In this document: positions 1-9,217 of the stretch, piece after piece
Layout: every line of letters starts with the position of its first letter
How positions within the stretch are numbered: position 1 is the stretch's first letter
NCBI RefSeq assembly: GCF_015062985.1
Contig: NZ_SUTI01000010.1
Location: forward strand, 9,409-73,408
Length of the DNA stretch: 64,000 bases
Source of the DNA: Methanobrevibacter sp.
Lineage (GTDB): Archaea > Methanobacteriota > Methanobacteria > Methanobacteriales > Methanobacteriaceae
Direction: 5' to 3'
The notes under the pieces: generated by a model
Told to the model about the DNA's origin: nothing
What the model saw: only the letters and a program-made list of their open reading frames with translations
Databases searched by the model: none
Made by a program: the position numbers and the translations under genes

Positions 1-386
1 TTTGCTTCCCAAATCATATATTCATCAACAACGAAATCCTTTCTCAGGACGGGGATGTCTACGGCTTCGGCAATTTCCTTGAGATAATCATCATCCCCCA
101 TGAAGAAGTAAGGTTCTGTTAAAACTGATATGGCACTTGCTCCGGCTTCCTCATATTCCTTTGCAATTTTTAAATAGTCGAAATCTTCAGCAATCAGTCC
201 TTTTGAAGGAGAGGCCTTTTTAACTTCCGCAATGATTGAAATATCATCTCCGCTCAGCGCCTCTTTAAATGGAAAATCCTCTGATATCTCCAATTGTGAT
301 ACTTCCCTTTTAAGTTCATCCAAAGGAATGATTTCTTTTGCCTTCTCAACCCTTTCCTTTGTTTTTTCAACAATTTCATCCAACAT
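1..386 (-). CDS. trpC: Indole-3-glycerol-phosphate synthase, N-terminal part (cut by window edge)
   Basis: TrpC closes the indole ring from CdRP in tryptophan synthesis. The 386 bases visible encode roughly the first 128 residues, starting MLDEIVEKTKERVEKAKEI, with the family signature EVKKASPSKG around residue 70 and the segment EEAGASAISVLTEPYFF, both typical of the TrpC barrel, followed by VLRKDFVVDEYMI. The ATG at 386 lies 5 nt after the trpD stop, so trpC is the fourth gene of a trpE-G-D-C operon. The rest of the gene lies to the left of the window. Confidence 0.95.
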   Translation of the reverse strand, partial: MLDEIVEKTKERVEKAKEIIPLDELKREVSQLEISEDFPFKEALSGDDISIIAEVKKASPSKGLIAEDFDYLKIAKEYEEAGASAISVLTEPYFFMGDDDYLKEIAEAVDIPVLRKDFVVDEYMIWEA

Positions 387-391
387 AATAA

Positions 392-1399
392 TCAGCTGTT
401 TGTAAATTCAATAAATTTTTCAAGTTGTCTTAAAGCTTTCCCGGAATCGATGAGATCCTCTGCTAAAGCAACACCTTCCCTTAAAGATTCGGCTTTTCCT
501 GCAACATACAGACCTGCAGCAGAATTCAAAAGAACGGCGTTTCTCCTTGGGCCTTTTTCACCCTTCAATATTGACAGGGTGATTTCGGCATTCTCTTTTG
601 CATCTCCACCCACAATGTCTTCCTTGGATGCCAACTCCATTCCAAAGAATTCCGGTGAGATTTCATAAGACATTGTTTTACCATCTTTAAGTTCACATAC
701 AAAAGTTTTATCACTGACTGAAATCTCATCCATGACATCCATACCATAAACAGATACGGCGGATTTAACACCCAAATTCTTCAATACATCCATCAATGGC
801 TCTACCAATTCCTTTTCATAAACTCCCAACACTTGCATTGTAGCACCGGCAGGATTTGTTAAAGGACCTAGAATATTAAATATTGTCCTTATAGAAAGCT
901 CTTTACGCACATTAGCTACATATTTCATTGATAAATGATAATTCTGAGCAAATAAGAAACATAAATTAATTTCTTCTAGACATTTTAAACTTTTTTCCGG
1001 TTCTATGTAAATGTTGACGCCCAGCGCCTCCAATACATCCGCAGCACCACATTTGCTGGATGCGGAACGGTTTCCATGCTTTGCAACCGGAACACCCGCA
1101 GCCGAAATGACAATCGACGATGTGGTTGAAATATTGAAGGTGTTTGATCCATCCCCTCCGGTTCCGACGATTTCCAAAACCTCTTTGTCATTCAATAATC
1201 TTACACAATGAGCTCTCATGGCTTCAGCGGATGCAGTGATTTCATCTATTGTTTCACCTTTCATGGACATTGCTGTTAAATAGGCGCTCATTTGAACTTC
1301 ACTTGCTTCACCACTCATGATTTCATCCATAGTTTGATATGCTTCATCATAAGTTAAATCTTCATGTTTATATACTTTTAAAATAGCTTCCTTAATCAT
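392..1399 (-). CDS. trpD: Anthranilate phosphoribosyltransferase
   Basis: TrpD transfers the phosphoribosyl group of PRPP to anthranilate, the second step of the tryptophan pathway. The 335-residue length is normal for the family. The glycine-rich PRPP loop GTGGDGSNTFNIST is visible near residue 80, as are KHGNRSASSKCGAADVLEALG near residue 110 and the FNILGPLTNPA segment. Its ATG overlaps the trpG stop by 4 nt, so the two genes are probably translationally coupled. Confidence 0.97.
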   Translation of the reverse strand: MIKEAILKVYKHEDLTYDEAYQTMDEIMSGEASEVQMSAYLTAMSMKGETIDEITASAEAMRAHCVRLLNDKEVLEIVGTGGDGSNTFNISTTSSIVISAAGVPVAKHGNRSASSKCGAADVLEALGVNIYIEPEKSLKCLEEINLCFLFAQNYHLSMKYVANVRKELSIRTIFNILGPLTNPAGATMQVLGVYEKELVEPLMDVLKNLGVKSAVSVYGMDVMDEISVSDKTFVCELKDGKTMSYEISPEFFGMELASKEDIVGGDAKENAEITLSILKGEKGPRRNAVLLNSAAGLYVAGKAESLREGVALAEDLIDSGKALRQLEKFIEFTNS

Positions 1400-1980
1400 A
1401 AAATCCCTTTATCTACTTTTTCTAAAAAATTTCTCATAATTGTTAACCCATCAGGTGTTAATATAGATTCCGGATGAAACTGAAGGCCATAGACATTAAA
1501 ATCAACATGTTTTACAGCCATGATTTCACCATCATCCTTTGATTTTGAAATGATTTCAAGACACTCAGGAAGAGTATCCTTAACCAGGCTTAAAGAATGA
1601 TACCTGCCAACGCTAATTTCACTAGGCAGACCCTTAAAGATATAATCATAATCCAAGGAAATATCTGAAGATTTACCGTGCATTAATCTTTTAGCGTGAG
1701 ATATCCTGCCCCCTAATGCTTCACATATTGCCTGATGGCCTAAACAAACCCCCAATATAGGAATTGAATTGTGAAATTCCTTTACAATATCAACACAGAT
1801 TCCTGCATTTTCAGGCCTTCCAGGTCCGGGAGACAAAATAATGCATTCCGGATTTAAACTTTTAATCTCTTCGATTGTAATCTTATCATTTCTATAAACT
1901 TGAATATCTGAATTGATTTCAGCAATTAGCTGAACAAGATTAAATGAAAAACTGTCATAATTATCAATTAAAATAATCAT
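1396..1980 (-). CDS. trpG: Anthranilate synthase component II (glutamine amidotransferase)
   Basis: TrpG is the class I glutaminase subunit that supplies ammonia to TrpE. It has the oxyanion segment SPGPGRPENAG, the catalytic cysteine in ILGVCLGHQ, and the catalytic His/Glu pair in FHPES near the C-terminus. At 194 residues it is a free-standing TrpG, not a fusion with TrpD. It overlaps trpE by 4 nt upstream and trpD by 4 nt downstream. A PabA role in folate synthesis is possible for the family, but the operon makes Trp the likely pathway. Confidence 0.96.
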   Translation of the reverse strand: MIILIDNYDSFSFNLVQLIAEINSDIQVYRNDKITIEEIKSLNPECIILSPGPGRPENAGICVDIVKEFHNSIPILGVCLGHQAICEALGGRISHAKRLMHGKSSDISLDYDYIFKGLPSEISVGRYHSLSLVKDTLPECLEIISKSKDDGEIMAVKHVDFNVYGLQFHPESILTPDGLTIMRNFLEKVDKGIL

Positions 1981-3476
1981 TCAATACCCCCATCAGCAAT
2001 TTCTAAGGCATTTATAACCGCTTTAGCCTTATTTAAGCATTCATCAAATTCCTTGTCAGGGACGCTATCCGCCACAATTCCTGCACCGGAACGGATGAAA
2101 ACCTTGTTGTTGCGTGCAAATGCAATTCTTATGGAGATGCAAGTATCAATATTTCCGCTTAAATCAATATAACCAATCGCACCACCGTAGATTCCTCTTT
2201 TATTGTCCTCCAATTCATTGATTATTTCACATGCCCTAATCTTTGGAGCTCCGGACAATGTTCCTGCCGGCAATATTGAGTCAATAGCAGAAAGCGAATC
2301 CAAATCGCTTCTCAACGTTCCGGATACAGTTGAGCCAATGTGCATTACATGAGAAAATCTCTCAACAGACAGATATTTGTCAACCTTTACAGATCCAAAT
2401 TCTGCAATTCTTCCAATGTCATTCCTTCCCAAATCCACAAGCATGTTATGTTCGGCCAACTCCTTTTCATCCGCCAACAATTCCTTTTCTAGGTTCATGT
2501 CCTCCTCTTCAGTTTCACCGCGGGGCCTTGTTCCTGCAAGAGGGAAAGTATAGAGTTTATCATCAGTTAGTTTGACTAGCGTTTCAGGTGATGCCCCTGC
2601 AATCTCAATGTCATCACTTGAAAAGTAAAACATGTAAGGAGATGGATTGGTTGTTCTCAATACCCTATAAGTATCAAACAAGCTTCCGGAAATATCCGCT
2701 TCTATCCTGTTTGAGAGTACAACTTGAAATATGTCCCCCTCATAAATATATTTTTTTGCTGCATCAACCATTTTACAATATTTGTCTCGTGAAAAAATAG
2801 GCTTAAAATCTGATTGTAAGCTAAGTGGTATAATTTTAGATTTTTTTCCATTTTTGATTAAATGAGCAATTTCTTTTAACTCCTCACATGCTTTTTTATA
2901 GTTATTTTCCAAATCATCGGTCTTGATATTGGAAATAAGAATGATTTTCTGTTTGAAATTGTCAAATGCAATTACCTTATCAAATAGCATCAAATCGATG
3001 TCCTTAAAGCAATCCTGGTTTTCAGCATCCAAGTTCAATGACGGTTCAACGTATTTGATATAGTCATATGCAAAATAACCGACAAATCCACCTGTAAATG
3101 GAGGCAGATAATCAAGCTTTGGAGACCTGTTTTCTTTTACAATCCCCTTAATAATTTCACTTGGATTGCGGGTTTCGATAATTTCCTCATCATCTGTCAG
3201 GCCATTGAAATCCTTATCTCCCCTGATATGTACAGTTCCGTCCTGACATGTGAACTCCAATATCGGATCGAATCCTAAAAAGCTGTATCTTCCCCATTTT
3301 TGTGAATCTTCAACACTTTCCAACATGTAAACATGCTTGCTGATACCTTTTAAAATTCTTAAAACGCCTATTGGAGTGACAATATCTGAAAATAATTCAT
3401 AAGATATTGGAATGCATTTAAACTCCTTATTTTGTGCAATTTTTTTTACTTCATCTAAACTTGGGGAAAACATCAT
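1977..3476 (-). CDS. trpE: Anthranilate synthase component I
   Basis: TrpE converts chorismate to anthranilate using ammonia from TrpG. The 499-residue protein has the N-terminal domain with the tryptophan-feedback segment MLESVEDSQKWGRYSFLG around residue 51, where family members bind Trp at an LLES-type motif. The chorismate-binding C-terminal half shows GDIFQVVLSNR, GTRPRGETEEED, LVDLGRNDIGR and GAGIVADSVPDKE. It is the first gene of the operon. A second in-frame ATG immediately follows the first, so the start may be 3476 or 3473. Transcription is probably controlled from the TATA/TGTACA region just upstream. Confidence 0.96.
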   Translation of the reverse strand: MMFSPSLDEVKKIAQNKEFKCIPISYELFSDIVTPIGVLRILKGISKHVYMLESVEDSQKWGRYSFLGFDPILEFTCQDGTVHIRGDKDFNGLTDDEEIIETRNPSEIIKGIVKENRSPKLDYLPPFTGGFVGYFAYDYIKYVEPSLNLDAENQDCFKDIDLMLFDKVIAFDNFKQKIILISNIKTDDLENNYKKACEELKEIAHLIKNGKKSKIIPLSLQSDFKPIFSRDKYCKMVDAAKKYIYEGDIFQVVLSNRIEADISGSLFDTYRVLRTTNPSPYMFYFSSDDIEIAGASPETLVKLTDDKLYTFPLAGTRPRGETEEEDMNLEKELLADEKELAEHNMLVDLGRNDIGRIAEFGSVKVDKYLSVERFSHVMHIGSTVSGTLRSDLDSLSAIDSILPAGTLSGAPKIRACEIINELEDNKRGIYGGAIGYIDLSGNIDTCISIRIAFARNNKVFIRSGAGIVADSVPDKEFDECLNKAKAVINALEIADGGIE

Positions 3477-3513
3477 ATCACATTTTTTATTTTACATAAT
3501 ATAATTAGTATAA

Positions 3514-3549
3514 TGTACTATTTAAAACCTTGTTGTAACAATTTGTACA
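3514..3549 (-). promoter_or_regulatory. trp operon promoter with TrpY-type TGTACA boxes
   Basis: On the minus strand an archaeal TATA box TTTAAATA (3519-3526) is preceded by an AAGG-like BRE. A perfect TGTACA palindrome lies upstream at 3544-3549, and an AGTACA near-copy at 3514-3519 touches the downstream edge of the TATA box. Tryptophan regulator TrpY of Methanothermobacter binds TGTACA 'TRP boxes', so a TrpY-like repressor is the likely user. No trpY gene lies in this window. Confidence 0.6.
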
Positions 3550-3572
3550 TTGATAAAAAAATTTAAAAAAAT

Positions 3573-3995
3573 TTAATTCATTTTGTCCTGTTCCTTGCTG
3601 AACTGGATTACTATCTTTTTAATTTCCCTGCTTTCCAGATATGGGAGTTTATCGGCAATTTCCTTTTCCAAATTCCTATTCAGTTGAAGCCTTTTTTCAG
3701 CGTACTCTTCACCTTCATATTCGCTGCGGTACTGTTTATTCAAATTTGAATACTTTGTAATCAAAGGCTGGAGAATGGAACCTATATCCTCGTCCAACTT
3801 ATCATTGATAATCTTCTGCTTTCTAATCTGTATGACAAATCCGACAACAGTTATGAAAAATCCCAGAACAGTTATTGTCAATGCAGGAACAAAAACTTTC
3901 TCATTACCTACAAACATGACAGTTAAAAAGATGCCAACAAATATCAAAACAATTCCGATTTTTCTTAAATCCATAATAGAATATCTATAATTCAC
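3573..3995 (-). CDS. Small membrane protein with two TM segments and cytoplasmic tail
   Basis: I do not recognise a family. The 140-residue product has two hydrophobic segments near residues 10-30 and 35-56 separated by a short polar loop, followed by a charged, probably helical tail (residues 60-140) with many Lys/Glu. It lies 2 nt after the CPBP protease gene and probably shares its transcript, which begins with the XRE regulator. The start may be Met8 (MDLRKIG) instead of Met1. Inference: an accessory membrane partner of the CPBP protein. Confidence 0.75.
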   Translation of the reverse strand: MNYRYSIMDLRKIGIVLIFVGIFLTVMFVGNEKVFVPALTITVLGFFITVVGFVIQIRKQKIINDKLDEDIGSILQPLITKYSNLNKQYRSEYEGEEYAEKRLQLNRNLEKEIADKLPYLESREIKKIVIQFSKEQDKMN

Positions 3996-3997
3996 TA

Positions 3998-4774
3998 TTA
4001 TTTAATCTTATTCAATTCCCGAACAATTGAAACAATGAGTAAAATAGCTGACACAATAGCTAAAAAAGAGACACATCCCATGACAACACTATTTGTAAAC
4101 AGCAGGTTGTTTGTGTCCAAAACCACTATGCTTTCAGCAATGAAATTATTTAAAAAGTGTGCCAATATCGCAACAACAATATTGTCTGTCTTAATATACA
4201 GGATAGCCATGCAAATTGAAAAAACAAATGCTGAAGTGATATTTCCGAAAGTGTGCAATGCTGCAAAGAGAAGAGATATAATCAATATTGAAAAAAGTGG
4301 CGGGACAATAATGTTCAACTTATTCATAAAAATACCCCTAAAGAATAGCTCCTCAAAAACAGGAGATATGAAAACTGTAGCGACAAAACTGGAAATTACA
4401 ATTGAATAGGTTAAATCAATAGAAGACATGTTCAAATAAACTAAGAAGTTTAAAGCAGGGAATATATTCAAAATTGAATCTGCCAAGTACAATAGGCCAT
4501 ATGATAAGAAAATATTCAATATGACAACAAATAGAGCATATTTAAACAAATCAATAGAAAATGCCTCAAAAATATCATGTTTTAAACTTGAAAAATTTCC
4601 AATTTTATACAAAATATAACATATTAGAAAAATATTGATAAAAATCGGGTCGATGTGAAAAATGTTCAAACGATTAATAATAAACATTAGAACAAATAGA
4701 ATAATCATTAAAGAAATTACTTCTTTTAAACTAATTTGTTTAAGTTTATCGTTGAATAAAGACATGTGGATCAC
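3998..4774 (-). CDS. CPBP-family intramembrane glutamic endopeptidase
   Basis: The 258-residue, mostly hydrophobic protein carries the CPBP (Abi/Rce1-like) signature: EELFFRG at residues 141-147, a later ALHTFGN and a third conserved HFLNN segment, the usual three metal/catalytic motifs. About seven or eight membrane segments can be counted. Family members process prenylated proteins or act in bacteriocin self-immunity; the substrate here is unknown. A second in-frame Met (MSLFNDK) at residue 4 is an alternative start. The XRE regulator gene lies 107 nt upstream on the same strand. Confidence 0.88.
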   Translation of the reverse strand: MIHMSLFNDKLKQISLKEVISLMIILFVLMFIINRLNIFHIDPIFINIFLICYILYKIGNFSSLKHDIFEAFSIDLFKYALFVVILNIFLSYGLLYLADSILNIFPALNFLVYLNMSSIDLTYSIVISSFVATVFISPVFEELFFRGIFMNKLNIIVPPLFSILIISLLFAALHTFGNITSAFVFSICMAILYIKTDNIVVAILAHFLNNFIAESIVVLDTNNLLFTNSVVMGCVSFLAIVSAILLIVSIVRELNKIK

Positions 4775-4881
4775 TTAAAAATAAAAAAATCAATCCTAAA
4801 ATTTTTTGATAAAACTGTCTGATAAGTGAAAGACAATTAAAAATTATAGCCAAATAATCAATTATTCATTTAATAATACAT

Positions 4882-5085
4882 TCAATCATCTTCATTGAAG
4901 ATGAAAACATCTTCTATAGCATTTTTACCCAAAATCTTAGTTATATGATAGGCCAATAATAAGGAAGGGTTATAGCGAGCATTTTCTAAAGCATTTATTG
5001 TTTGACGTGTTACACCAGCTAAATCAGCGAGTTGCTGTTGGGTTATGCCTTTTTTTTGGCGCAACAGTCTTATTCTTGTTTCCAA
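4882..5085 (-). CDS. XRE-family HTH regulator (67 residues, TTG start)
   Basis: This is a compact Cro/CI-type helix-turn-helix protein: LLRQKKGITQQQLADLAGV followed by TRQTINALENARYNPS, which is the recognition helix, then a short C-terminal extension. The start is TTG at 5085: a TAG stop lies directly upstream in frame, and GGTGG sits 4 nt before the TTG. A TATA-like stretch at about 5122-5133 suits its promoter. It probably controls the downstream CPBP and membrane-protein genes, in the manner of YozG-like regulators paired with membrane proteins. Confidence 0.9.
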   Translation of the reverse strand: METRIRLLRQKKGITQQQLADLAGVTRQTINALENARYNPSLLLAYHITKILGKNAIEDVFIFNEDD

Positions 5086-5230
5086 CTAACCACCTATTAT
5101 GATTATAACAGTGATATTAAATCTTTATATAAAACAATATAAATGTTTCCAAAACGTTTACCTAAACTATAATAATTTAAAAATTAAATATTATATTATT
5201 CAATTAATAATTTATGCGAGTTGATAAAAA

Positions 5231-6580
5231 ATGGCTATACACCCAATTGAATTTAGATATGGGACACCCGAAATGAAAAACATTTGGGAAGAAGAGAATA
5301 AATTACAAAAAATGTTAGATGTGGAATCCGCATTAGCTCAAGCTGAAGGAAAACTCGGCATTATACCTCAAGAGGTTGCCGATGAGATTGCGGCCAAAGC
5401 AAACACCAAATATGTTAAATTAGAAAGAATGAAAGAAATCGAAGCAGAAACCAACCATGACATAGCTGCTTTATCAAAATCTATTACAGAAGTTTGTGAA
5501 AACGGTGCCGGAGAATATGTGCACTTTGGAGCAACATCCAATGATATAGTAGACAGTTCAAATTCATTGTTAATTAAAGATTCCATTGGAGTATTGAAAG
5601 AAAAATTGGAAAGATTGACTAAAATAATGCTTGATTTGGCAAAAGAAAACAAGATGAAAGTCTGCATAGGACGTACACACGGCCAACATGCGCTTCCAAC
5701 CACATATGGAATGAAATTTGGTCTATGGGCTGATGAACTCCACAGACAATATGAACGACTGGAACATGCTGAATCTAATGTATGTATCGGAATGATGGAC
5801 GGGGCAGTAGGAACAACAGCCGCTTTAGGCGAACAAGGATGGGAAATACATAAAACCGTTGCTGAAATATTAGGATTGCCTGCAGCAACAATAACAAACC
5901 AAGTTGTCCAAAGAGACAATCACGTAGAATTCATTAGTGTTTTAGCCAACATCGCAAGTACTTTAGATAAAATCGCTCTTGAAATCAGAAGCCTGCAAAG
6001 AACAGAAATCATGGAAGTGGGCGAATATTTCGATCCTGAAAAACAAGTCGGAAGCAGTACAATGCCGCACAAAATGAATCCGATTACAGCAGAAAGGATT
6101 TGTGGAGTGGCAAGAATTGTCAAATCATTCATCAATGCCGCATTGGACAACAACCCTCTTTGGCATGAAAGAGACCTGACCAATTCCTCCTGTGAAAGGA
6201 TAATGTTTCCGGAAAGCTGTATATTAACCGATTACATCTTAAACTTAACAATTAAATTAATGAATAACTTAGTTTTCTACGATGAAAACATCGAAAGAAA
6301 CCTAAACCTAACCAACGGATTAATCATGGCTGAAAGGTTAATGGCAGAACTTACCCGTGCAGGAATGGGAAAACAAACCGCATACGGAATTGTAAGAAAA
6401 AATGCCATTAAAGCAAACAAAGAAAAGTTATTGCTTGGTGAGTTAATCTTAGAGGACGAGGAAGTTCAAAAATACTTGACCAAAGAAGATGTCGATAAAC
6501 TGATGGACCCTCACACCTACATCGGATCCATACCAACCATCATTGATGAACTGCTTGAAAAGTCCGAAAGTTGGTTTTAA
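5231..6580 (+). CDS. purB: Adenylosuccinate lyase
   Basis: PurB cleaves SAICAR and adenylosuccinate in purine synthesis, releasing fumarate. The 449-residue length is normal. The fumarase/aspartase superfamily signature SSTMPHKMNPITAERI near residue 280 contains the catalytic Ser loop, and GRTHGQHALPTTYG and EVGEYFDPEKQVG are also family features. It is a single-gene unit reading away from the XRE gene, with AT-rich promoter sequence between them. Confidence 0.97.
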   Translation: MAIHPIEFRYGTPEMKNIWEEENKLQKMLDVESALAQAEGKLGIIPQEVADEIAAKANTKYVKLERMKEIEAETNHDIAALSKSITEVCENGAGEYVHFGATSNDIVDSSNSLLIKDSIGVLKEKLERLTKIMLDLAKENKMKVCIGRTHGQHALPTTYGMKFGLWADELHRQYERLEHAESNVCIGMMDGAVGTTAALGEQGWEIHKTVAEILGLPAATITNQVVQRDNHVEFISVLANIASTLDKIALEIRSLQRTEIMEVGEYFDPEKQVGSSTMPHKMNPITAERICGVARIVKSFINAALDNNPLWHERDLTNSSCERIMFPESCILTDYILNLTIKLMNNLVFYDENIERNLNLTNGLIMAERLMAELTRAGMGKQTAYGIVRKNAIKANKEKLLLGELILEDEEVQKYLTKEDVDKLMDPHTYIGSIPTIIDELLEKSESWF

Positions 6581-6612
6581 AATTAAAAAAAGAATTAATT
6601 GAATGATTTCAA

Positions 6613-9108
6613 TTAATTTTTACTATTTTTTCTTTTTATCTCAGGAACATACCTCTTAAGCATTAATGAAAGAGATATTACAGTTACTGAACTCATTGCC
6701 ATAGCCAATCCTGCAAGAGCTGGTTCGAATGTTATTCCAAAGGCAGGATATAACACACCTGCAGCAACCGGAATTAAAATTGAGTTATATGCAAATGCCC
6801 AGAAAATGTTTTCCTTGATTCTACGCATTACCTTTTTAGAGAATTGCACTGCGGCAACAACATTTTCCAAATCTCCTTCCATGACAACAATGTCACCGCT
6901 TTCCATAGCGATGTCAGTACCGTTGCCCATAGCTACACCGATATCTGCCTGTGTAAGTGCAGGAGCATCATTAATGCCGTCCCCAACAAATAGAACCTTT
7001 TTAGTATGGTTTGCCTGAGCTTTCTTAACAATGTCCAACTTATTTTCAGGAAGAACCCCTGCTTTGACATTGTCAATTCCAACTTCACGTGCAACATTTA
7101 AGGCAGTGGATTCATTGTCCCCTGTCAACATATAAGTTTCAACACCCATCTTGTGGAACTCTTCGATTGTCCTTTTGGATGTTGGTTTAATCTTATCAGA
7201 TAGGCTTAAAATTCCCTTAACGCTTTTGTCCTTAGCCAGAAATATGATGGTTTTGGACAATTTTTCAAGTTCATGATATTTATCAACAAGTTCAGAAGAG
7301 ACTTCAACATCTTCAGACTGCATTAAAGCCAAATTACCCGCTAAAACTTCGCTGCCATTTAACTCAGCCTTTAAGCCCTTACCGGTTATATTTTCAAAGC
7401 GTGATGTTGAATCCAAATCAATGTTTAATTCCCGGGATTTGTTCACGATAGCTTTAGCAATGGGGTGATTTGAATTTTGCTCAACACTGGCGGCAAGCTT
7501 GATTAATTCTTCATCAGAAACATCATATGGAATGACATCATCCACTTCAGGCTTTCCTTCGGTTATTGTACCTGTCTTGTCAAATGCAGCCACATCAACC
7601 TGCCCTGCATTTTCCAGAGTATCACCATTTTTAATTAGGATTCCGTATTCTGCAGCCCTTCCAACACCTACGGTAACGGCGGTTGGAGTTGCAAGACCAA
7701 GCGCACATGGGCATGCCACCACCAGAATTGAAATCAGACATGTAAGTGAGAACAATAAGGAGGCACCTAGCACAAAGTACCAAATCAGGAATACGACAAT
7801 GGCTATTGTCAAAATAACCGGAATGAAATATGAAACAATTGTATTTGCGAACTTTTGAACCGGTGGTCTTGATGACTGTGCCTTTTCAACAAGGCGAATG
7901 ATATTGGACAGTACAGTTTCCTTTCCAATCTTTTTTGCCTTAATGTGGAGCACACCATCCTGATTAATGGTTCCTGCAAATACTTCTTCACCGTCTTTTT
8001 TAACTTTAGGAATCGGTTCACCGTTTATCATGGATTCATCAACATATGACTCTCCACCAACAACATCCCCATCAACAGGTATCTTATCACCAGGCTTTAC
8101 CAGAAGCAGATCATCAATGACAATATCTGATATTGAAACTTCCTTCTGAGATGTTATTTCACCGTTTTCATCAATTTCTATGGCTGTTGCGACAGTTGGC
8201 TGAAGGCCAATCAATTCGCGAATTGAATCGGAAGTCCTTTTTTTAGCCCTTGCCTCAAGATATCTTCCTATCATCAAAAATGACGGAAGCATTACTGCGG
8301 AGTCATAAAACATGAATGTGTGGTCCAGGACAATACCAAATGTTCCTAAAATACTTGAAACGTATGCAACTAGGATACCCATTGAATACATTACATCCAT
8401 GTTCAGGTTTTTATGCATTAATCCGTTGATTCCTGCCTTTAAAATCGGTAGGGAAACATATAAAAAAGGACCTATACTTACGATTAATGACAAAAGTCCC
8501 ATGGAAGAAATATGCAGGCCTGTTACCTGGTGGATTGAATGGGTCAATCCCATTAACGGATCCCATCCGCTAAACATTAAAATCATTAAAATAGCTGAAA
8601 ATATTAAACCTACAATGATTCTGTTACGTTTTTCCTTTAAGTCCTGCTGGTAGATTGCCTCTTCGTCGATTTCCGTTTGCCCTTCAACGCCGAGAAGTTC
8701 AAAACCCAACGAAGTGATTACCTCATCAATTTCATCCAATGTTACTTTAGATGAATCATATCTTATTCTTGCAGATTGTGAAGTCAAATCAGCCTTAACG
8801 TCAAAAATCCCGTCTAACCTGATTAAAAAATTCTCAACATTCATTGTGCATGAAGCGCAATGCATCCCCTGAATCCTTATTGTCATTTCATCAGAGTGAA
8901 GATCAAAACCAAGATTCTTAACTAACCTCTCAATCTCTTCATAGGAAATCTTTTTAGTATCAACTGTAATGTGTAATTTGTTTGCCGCAAGGTCCGCATC
9001 AACCTCTTCTACACCTTCAATCCTTCCAAAGGTTTTATTGACGCTTAAGACACATGAAGCACAGTGCATTCCTTCAATTGGCAAATCCATATGCTTATGC
9101 TTTACCAA
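6613..9108 (-). CDS. copA: Copper-translocating P1B-type ATPase
   Basis: The 831-residue protein begins with two heavy-metal-associated domains, each with GMHCASC (first at residues 13-19, second about 70 residues later). It then shows eight expected membrane segments, the CPC metal-channel motif at residues 466-468 (ACPCALGLATP), the phosphorylation site DKTGTITEG, the TGDN hinge motif and GDGINDAPAL. CPC together with N-terminal CxxC domains points to Cu(I) export rather than Zn/Cd. No copper regulator or chaperone lies beside it; it converges on purB and is separated from the amidohydrolase gene by about 109 nt. Confidence 0.95.
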   Translation of the reverse strand: MVKHKHMDLPIEGMHCASCVLSVNKTFGRIEGVEEVDADLAANKLHITVDTKKISYEEIERLVKNLGFDLHSDEMTIRIQGMHCASCTMNVENFLIRLDGIFDVKADLTSQSARIRYDSSKVTLDEIDEVITSLGFELLGVEGQTEIDEEAIYQQDLKEKRNRIIVGLIFSAILMILMFSGWDPLMGLTHSIHQVTGLHISSMGLLSLIVSIGPFLYVSLPILKAGINGLMHKNLNMDVMYSMGILVAYVSSILGTFGIVLDHTFMFYDSAVMLPSFLMIGRYLEARAKKRTSDSIRELIGLQPTVATAIEIDENGEITSQKEVSISDIVIDDLLLVKPGDKIPVDGDVVGGESYVDESMINGEPIPKVKKDGEEVFAGTINQDGVLHIKAKKIGKETVLSNIIRLVEKAQSSRPPVQKFANTIVSYFIPVILTIAIVVFLIWYFVLGASLLFSLTCLISILVVACPCALGLATPTAVTVGVGRAAEYGILIKNGDTLENAGQVDVAAFDKTGTITEGKPEVDDVIPYDVSDEELIKLAASVEQNSNHPIAKAIVNKSRELNIDLDSTSRFENITGKGLKAELNGSEVLAGNLALMQSEDVEVSSELVDKYHELEKLSKTIIFLAKDKSVKGILSLSDKIKPTSKRTIEEFHKMGVETYMLTGDNESTALNVAREVGIDNVKAGVLPENKLDIVKKAQANHTKKVLFVGDGINDAPALTQADIGVAMGNGTDIAMESGDIVVMEGDLENVVAAVQFSKKVMRRIKENIFWAFAYNSILIPVAAGVLYPAFGITFEPALAGLAMAMSSVTVISLSLMLKRYVPEIKRKNSKN

Positions 9109-9217
9109 AGTATCACAACCGTTTCAATTCTATAAAACTAAATATCTATTTCAAATATTATAAAAGTTTAGGTTATACTAAATAATGTTTAAAAATTAAA
9201 AATAAGTTATAATATAT

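Noticed and set aside
4035..4409. 124-codon plus-strand frame
   Set aside because: Antisense to the CPBP protease gene, whose motifs are clear.
5368..5919. 183-codon minus-strand frame
   Set aside because: Antisense to purB, which has full-length family motifs on the plus strand.
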